From Pelecanus crispus (lineage: Eukaryota; Chordata; Aves; Pelecaniformes; Pelecanidae), in contig NC_134649.1 of assembly GCF_030463565.1 (NCBI RefSeq), positions 2,301,001 through 2,365,000 on the forward strand: a stretch of DNA of 64,000 nucleotides, written 5' to 3'. The position numbers and the translations under genes are program-made. Below the pieces are notes generated by a model, which worked only from the letters and a program-made list of their open reading frames with translations, had not been told where the DNA came from and made no database searches. Shown here piece after piece: positions 57,787-64,000 of the stretch. Within the stretch, counting starts at the first letter, position 1; each line of letters starts with the position of its first letter.

Positions 57787-60150
57787 CTAAAACAAAGGGG
57801 CACAATGTTCATTACTGGGAGAAAGGTAGACTCCATTCAGAACAGCAATCTGATAATTCCTGATCATTTGCTAACAAACAGCTTCCCTAAAAGCGCACTG
57901 GAAACAAAAATGAGATCTGTAATTCCCAAATCTTAGTGGTTTAACTACTTTTTCTGTGCTTCAGCGTTTCTCTGAAGACAGGTCAGCAACCCAAAGAAAT
58001 AACTAGTTTTCGGAATTCAATCTGCAGAACATATCGGGGGCAGAATTTGGAAGTGTTGCAGGGGGATTTATATGCGCAACTCACATTAACATCAATGGGA
58101 ATTGCGCACCGCTTTAAAAATATATCCCATTAACTTCAGTAAATTATAAAACTGAGCTATTAAGTTTAGAAAGCTGATGAAATTGCAGTTTCATATGCTG
58201 CCTGGATTTTGCATAGCCTGTTCCTATTCTTGTCCTGTCCGTATAAAAGCTCACGGTAGGGTACCATTAATAACTATTGCCGAGCACGTGAGCGTGCAGA
58301 TTAGCTAGTTAAATACCACAGTGTGAAAATCTGGTTGTCTGCATGTAAAACAACTTGGGCCGAAAGACAGCGCATACACAAACACTTAGAGCTGAGAAAG
58401 TGGAAGTCTAATATGTCTGTTTGGGAAAATTCTAACTACTCTGCTCTTCTAAAATATTAATGTTAATAGATGAGCTAATGAATTAATGGGCCTTGCAACA
58501 TCAATAGAACACGCTGCGAAAAAGCACTCCTAGATTTTGATCCAAGTCCTGCTGAAATCAGTAGGAAGTCTTTCATTGTCTTTACTGGGCACAGGAACAA
58601 GAGCCCTGAAAGTGCCAGGGACAACCGCTCTTACACATGAATGAATCGGAAGGCAAAGCAAGTATTGGAATAAGAAAACCCGAGCCTGACGTTATAAAGG
58701 AGTAAGATATCCCACTCATTCACTTTGTTTTGCCGTACTGCTACAGGCAAACAACCCGCATTAAAAATCTAAGGCCAGAATCTCAGCTGAAGCATTTTGG
58801 TTAGTACAGCATCTGACAGTCAGCCCTGCGTCTGAAGCCCCGCCAGAGCCTTTACATAATGCAGTTCATTACCATATAATGTTTTTAAAATAATTAAAAG
58901 AACAGTTCATTAGAGCCGTTAGTCAATACTCTATTGCTTTTAGGCATTTACTCAGACTTGCAAAATGAGCCTGAAAATTTACCAGCTAGGGTACAAAAAG
59001 ACTACTTGCCAATGTCGGCTGTAATGCTGAATGGACTGCACTGTCAAAAATCGACAAGCTCAAGTGAATTTGGTGAATAAAATGCTGCAGCACATTTCAC
59101 TACTCCTGGCACTGGCCTGTAAAGAGAGACACAGGTCTGGTTTGGACACAGGGAGGCTCCAGAGGCAGATTAGCTAATAGCAGGTCACAGCAAGCACGGA
59201 AATCCTCGGGTATTCTAAAGAAAAAGAAAACCAGTATGGTAAATATCAGTGCTCTTCTGCCAGGCACAGGTAACGCTTCTGATCTAGTTAATTATGTAGT
59301 TAATATTTAACTAGTTTGTATCTTACTCGTGGTCTATTTTACATTTTACAGTAGAACCAATTTTCATGTTCACAGATTTTGAAGTGATAAAGAATGCCTG
59401 TATAATGTGTTGACTTTGTCCCTTTAAGTCTCTAACTGTCATTTTAAAGAAAAAAAAAAAATCTATGTTAAAAAAATAAAACTGTACTGTGGAAAAACAA
59501 TATTAGTGCCGAGATAATATATAAAGGCAATTACATTATTATTTTAGGCAACTGTAAATTTCTGGATTTAATATATTTTTGTTACAAACTTACTAAATGG
59601 CATTTATAAAATAATAATGATACTGAAATATACATGAATCATGCAAAGTGTGTCATTCCAGGGAGCCAATGAAGTTGGTCATTGACAAATAATATCCTTC
59701 ACTGCTTTGCTTAAAAGAGGACTGTCATTCTAGGAAAAACTTTTTAATGTATGCCTTTTGCCTTGTTTGCCAATTAAAAAAAAAAAGGTTTAAATAAGAG
59801 CTTGCTCTTTTCTAGCACATCTTTCTCTCCGTATGAGCCTGAATGAACACTAGCAGAATTAGCTACCTAATTTTGTAGAACACTAAACACTTTTGATCGT
59901 TTGTGGTGCTCAGCATGCCACAGGATGAGGCTGCTTTACCTTACCACGGAGTCAGAAAGAATCAGCATGTTCTTCTTACGAATAACGTGGACGAGAGCAA
60001 ATGCCATAGCAGATAAATTACTTCTGAGCTTATACGTTCTCTATACTTAACGTTAATACAAGAAGAAAGTCCTTATCAGTCGTTCTCTATTACTCACAAC
60101 TCTGGGCAAATAACGATCAAAAACCAGGCAGCCAACAGCTCATAACATAC
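57787..60150 (-). other. IQCH intron, no exon seen
   Basis: 2.4 kb. It contains short remnants of an old motif family with ATCAATGGGA and CTGCTGAAATCAGTAGG cores (near 58,091 and 58,549). The AT-rich stretch 59,380-59,720 has no obvious repeat and could include conserved noncoding sequence, which I cannot test. Confidence 0.6.
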
Positions 60151-60234
60151 CCAGTATGTCACACAGCCTTCCCATCTGCATATTCTGCTGGAGAGCAAGA
60201 TCAGGAATATGCTCACGGGTGCATTGGGAATATC
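60151..60234 (-). CDS. IQCH: IQCH most upstream exon in this window
   Basis: 84 bases: two bases complete a codon begun beyond this window (nGA, probably glycine), then 27 codons and the first base of an aspartate codon. The peptide is [20 protein letters not shown] followed by GRLCDIL, and it joins the 57.6-kb exon as ...[15 protein letters not shown]. The acceptor ACTTGTTTTCCAG is strong and the donor is CTGG/GTATGT. The other two frames either hit a stop or break the phase of the next exon. The upstream exons with the IQ motif are not in the window. Confidence 0.87.
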
Positions 60235-63200
60235 CTGGAAAACAAGTAAAGCCCCTTGCAAACTGTGTTCAGAAAACCCCTGGTACATATTTGAAAGAGA
60301 TCAGTCTTTTGGGTTAAAAAAAGCTGTAATAAAAGTATTTCAAATCCCAAACGTGGTATAACACCGATTACATCATCTTTATGAATTCACTTTTATTAGT
60401 GAACTGATGTTAACATCACGCTTTCATATCATGAGATTTTAAATACAGACCTAAATGTTACAGCCCTATAGAGCTTTACAATTTTAACATGTCGACTGAG
60501 GATTTTGAGTTGTCTATGTTGCTAGATTTTGGTTTTTTTAAACACTGAAAAAAATGACACCATCATTAAGCAAGAATCTTGGTACATTTGGTCCTTCACA
60601 CAGATAAAAGGCAACAAAATCACTTCATTAAGGAGATGTCTCGGTGATACCTGATCACTTTGTTGCGGAGGATGAATGACTGGCAGCCTGTCTGAGCTTG
60701 GATTATCTGTTTGGAGGTCAGACTTCCAACTGATTGCACACTCGCATTCAAAAGGACTGCAGCAAATGACATGACCGCTGTAACTATAATCTCTAATCCT
60801 GTAATTTTTAAATTCAGTTAATTCTAAATTAATTGGTGTGTATACACAAGCACACGCAACCACACAATGCGAGTTGCTAGTTGCAATAGCCGCGATTAAA
60901 TCAATAAGGAAGTTCAGCCTAATATTCAGTGTTTGGCACAAAATCCTGACTGATGCAGTTACAAGATCCTTACAACATTTCCACATATCTGCGCACGACC
61001 AATCTTCCGAAACTTCTGAAAAACTTAGTTTGACTGAAATCTGCTCAGTATTTCAGTGCTTTCATTTTGGAAGATAGTAATAGTCGATCTTCCAGGCAAA
61101 TGACAAGGACAATTATTATGAGTAATCAGCATTCTAAGGTGCTGTGGCAATGACACCTTGCACACGGGAGAGCAGAACGTAATGAAATACAGAGAAACGG
61201 AAATCGCCAGTTTCATTTTGAGTAATTTCCTGTAAAACTTATATATTGTACTTAGCACAATGGCACCAGGCACCTGCAGAACTACATCAATATAAAAGAT
61301 ATTGATTTTCTTTGCCACTCTAATATTAAGCTACAGTAATTTGAAAAAGCTTGCTCTGATTACTTAAACTTTACTCTCAAGGCTTCGTATTGTCCTCTCA
61401 GGTGGGGACCAATTTTAAGCCCTTAACAATGCTGCCTAACAATTTCAAAACATTTACATTTCAAACATAGAAAGTAGCCGATTTCCCTACACTAAACTGT
61501 CCTCTTGAAACACATTTGTTTTTAAGAACTAAATCTGGGCAGAAAAATAACATGCAAATATCGTTTGGAAAAATTATTAATTATTTGAAAGGAATAGTAG
61601 TTAAAGTAGCAATCGAACAAGAGTTAAAACTTGCATGTTGCTACAGTTCTGCAGCTACACTACAGCATTGTACCAACTACCACCTGTACTTTTCTTAGAT
61701 ATGTTTTATTAACATACTAATTCACAGTATATTAGCTGCCATTGACATGACCCCATTAGATTTAATGAGGGGAATATTCACTCCTTGTGAATCATTCACC
61801 TTCCAATGGACGTCATGAACCACATTAATCCTCACACCTGACACATTTTGGAAGCTCTGTGCTTACACGGCTGGTCATCTCACCGTGCTTATTAAAGGCA
61901 GAAGCTTAATATTCCTTTCCTTGCAGTTTAAACAAAATTCGACCCAAATGAATTGCATATACTGGGATCACAGTCTACGTGTTCCAGCACAACTCCAACC
62001 TGCGCCATCATTTCTGATTTATTACGTACAGCTGGTTTATGTATCATTAACATTTTGCGCTACAGCATTTGAGACCAAATGCATGAAACATTTACGGTAA
62101 ATTTGCACTTGCCAAAAGCCAAAGCTCCTATTTTGATTCGGAGAACCACTGCTTCAGTTGATCTATACCTGCGATCTGGGTAAGCTAAACTCCAAATGGT
62201 GTCTGAAAATAGAGATGTTGACTAAAGCCGGCAGCGGCAGAGCACTTGAGGATGTGGTTTTTCATTTGCGCAGGGCACCAGCGCATCATGGCACCCCGCT
62301 GGCGGAGCTGGTCTGCAGGAGGGTCGACCTTCCAAAGAGAGAACTAAGAATTTTGATTTCTCAGTTCGGTGGCACTGAAAGGACACCGAGGGCCTTCCTC
62401 CTTCATGTGAGTTTTACAATAGTGTACATGCAATGACTTCAGTGGAACGCTCCCAATTCACACAGGGTAAGTGTAGGGAGAGTTATAGACATACTAAAAT
62501 AAGGGGTGCATGAATTAATGGTAAAGGACCTGCTCTCACCTCCCTTTTCAACCTCAGCCATGACCTAATGACCTTTAACAGACATTTTCTTAATAAGTTT
62601 TGCTCATCTCAAAGCGTCTTCTCTCAACAAGGAATCCACAATGCTTTTCAAACTCGTCTTTGAAAAAAGCAATAGCAGTAGAGAGCAGGAGGTGGATGAC
62701 AGCTTAAGGAACCGTGGGACGACGTCTGAAGGGGAAGGAGGAAAATGAGCTATCTAGGATCCAGCCACCTTGTGCTTCCCGGTGCTTGGGATAGGTCTAA
62801 TAAGTAATACCTAACTTTTCTCACCAGACTTGGCACACCTACTGTTCAGCTGAAGCTCCTTTAAAAAAGGATTCATTGTATCACACAAGAGGAAGCCTTA
62901 ATAAATATACAGTAGGTTATATTAAGGTGACAAATGTTATTTATTGTAAATGTAAACTATTTGGGTATAAAGATAGATCAATCATTTAAAAATAATTGAA
63001 TGACAAGAGAAACAGTATTTGAACCCTAACTATTGCAGAAGTGTTTTCATCCATTAGAGTGTGGGAGTAAATCTGATTAGAAAGTTCAAATTCATTTTTC
63101 CTTACACTAGCTGACAAAAATGCTAAACAATCTTTAAACAACGGACTCTACTGTCTTTTTTTAGCTATACTAGAAATCCAGAGTTTTTGTTTTGGTGAAG

Positions 63201-64000
63201 TAAGTGGAAACATTTGTTCCTCACAGCAGTATAATTTAAGCCCTTCACTATCCCTTTTCCTGGATTATTTCCAGGAACTTGACATGAGTCAGAAACTGTT
63301 GTGGAAATGAAGACTGCTGAGAAATTCACAGTTATGGCTATCTCCATTTATTGGAATTCCACCTGCATGGGCAGAAAAATCAGACTCCGACTTGCCCTAA
63401 ATGCTGAAGTCAAGGAAATGTGCGTAGAGAATTTCAGGCTCTATTTTTGATTTACAAACCTAAGAGACACACCACTAACAGCGTATCGTCAACCTTCCAT
63501 CTCTTGGTGTTTATCTGCTCTGTCCCCGTTCTTGAAATTTAGACACATTTTGATGATTACTCAGACTGAGGCTTTAAAAAAAAAAAAAAATCCTGCTGAA
63601 ATCAGCTGTCATTTTGCATACTTAGTCCTCTCAGACTGAAACAAATGTTACTTGTTTAAATTGTCTAGCTTCCTAGAAGTCTACTCAGACTTCTTAATTG
63701 TAACATTCCATAAGGCTAAAGAAAAGAAGGCAAAGTATTTCAGGGTATTTAGCCGGTCTTTTTCAAAACAAATATTACAAGACATGGCAGATCAAAAGCA
63801 TAATTGGAAAATACCTGGGAACAAACTACACAATGCTGCGAGCCCAAAGCGTTCCAGTAACAGGCCCAAAATTTTAGAAATGTGTTTTTTAAGTGACAAA
63901 TGTGTAGGAGCAGAATAATAAAACATTTAAATTTATTTCTATTCTTACATTTAAAAGGTTTTGAGTTCACAGACTTCATGTTTTAATCTTTTAAATTTTA
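60235..64000 (-). other. IQCH intron running past the window edge
   Basis: The preceding IQCH exon must end one base into a glycine-type codon. I searched this stretch and found no segment with suitable sequence, so that exon probably lies beyond 64,000. Exon-like but phase-incompatible pieces occur at 60,651-60,798 and 62,169-62,202. The stretch 62,220-62,480 is GC-richer and may be an ancient repeat. Confidence 0.6.

Noticed and set aside
60522-60986. 154-codon minus-strand frame considered as an IQCH exon
   Set aside because: The end phase is incompatible with the next IQCH exon and the sequence does not resemble IQCH. Its exon-like core is recorded only as an observation.
62822-62890. 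Segment ending CCAAGTCTG/GTGAGAAA as a possible upstream IQCH exon
   Set aside because: The donor and phase fit, but the acceptor (TTATTAAG) is weak and the peptide does not look like the IQCH region expected before YSQ; left unannotated.
63652-63979. Possible upstream IQCH exon (frame reading ILGLLLERFGLAALCSLFP on the minus strand, ending before GTATTT)
   Set aside because: The phase would fit the next exon, but no AG acceptor exists upstream before an in-frame stop, so it cannot be spliced in.

Overview
This window is vertebrate nuclear DNA, almost certainly from a bird. Genes are split into short exons with GT/AG introns. Three classes of CR1 LINE-related repeat are present: young CR1 3' tails, a very old CR1 body, and a tRNA-Ile-headed SINE with a CR1 tail. 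The one strong promoter lies in a CpG island. The tRNA-Ile/CR1 SINE resembles the TguSINE1 type I know from songbirds, so a passerine is my best guess, held with low confidence.

Both genes I can support are on the minus strand. Read in the direction of transcription, from high to low coordinates, they are IQCH and then the human C15orf61 orthologue. IQCH (IQ motif containing H) is represented by its last 11 coding exons, from 60,234 down to the stop codon at 15,307. I recovered each exon from splice-site pairs, and all ten junctions agree in reading phase. Together they give about 565 residues, roughly the C-terminal half of the protein. The N-terminal half, including the IQ motif, should lie beyond position 64,000. 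About 4.9 kb downstream, C15orf61 has two coding exons (10,225-9,892 and 6,562-6,435) that give a 153-residue protein. The order and shared orientation match the human 15q23 neighbourhood (IQCH, C15orf61, MAP2K5). I see no MAP2K5 exon, so it probably begins before position 1.

Region by region: 1-5,790 is downstream intergenic DNA with no gene I can support. 5,800-10,780 holds C15orf61; its single intron contains a perfectly phased minisatellite of 39 units of 39 bp (8,074-9,594) and a small array of three 30-bp hairpin units (7,621-7,710). 9,590-10,780 is the CpG-island promoter. 10,780-15,090 is intergenic. 15,090-60,234 is IQCH, with introns of up to 12.6 kb that carry CR1 and SINE insertions, a foldback SINE pair, a possible retroviral LTR remnant and a few unexplained coding-like segments. 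60,235-64,000 is IQCH intron.

The long open frames at 7.8-10.5 kb, up to 815 codons, come from the minisatellite and from GC-rich DNA and are not genes. I found no operon, CRISPR array, integrated element with intact genes, or clearly new biochemical system. The best leads are the minisatellite beside the C15orf61 promoter, the SINE foldback, and two coding-like segments inside IQCH introns (48.46-48.60 kb and 36.06-36.20 kb) that do not fit the IQCH reading frame.
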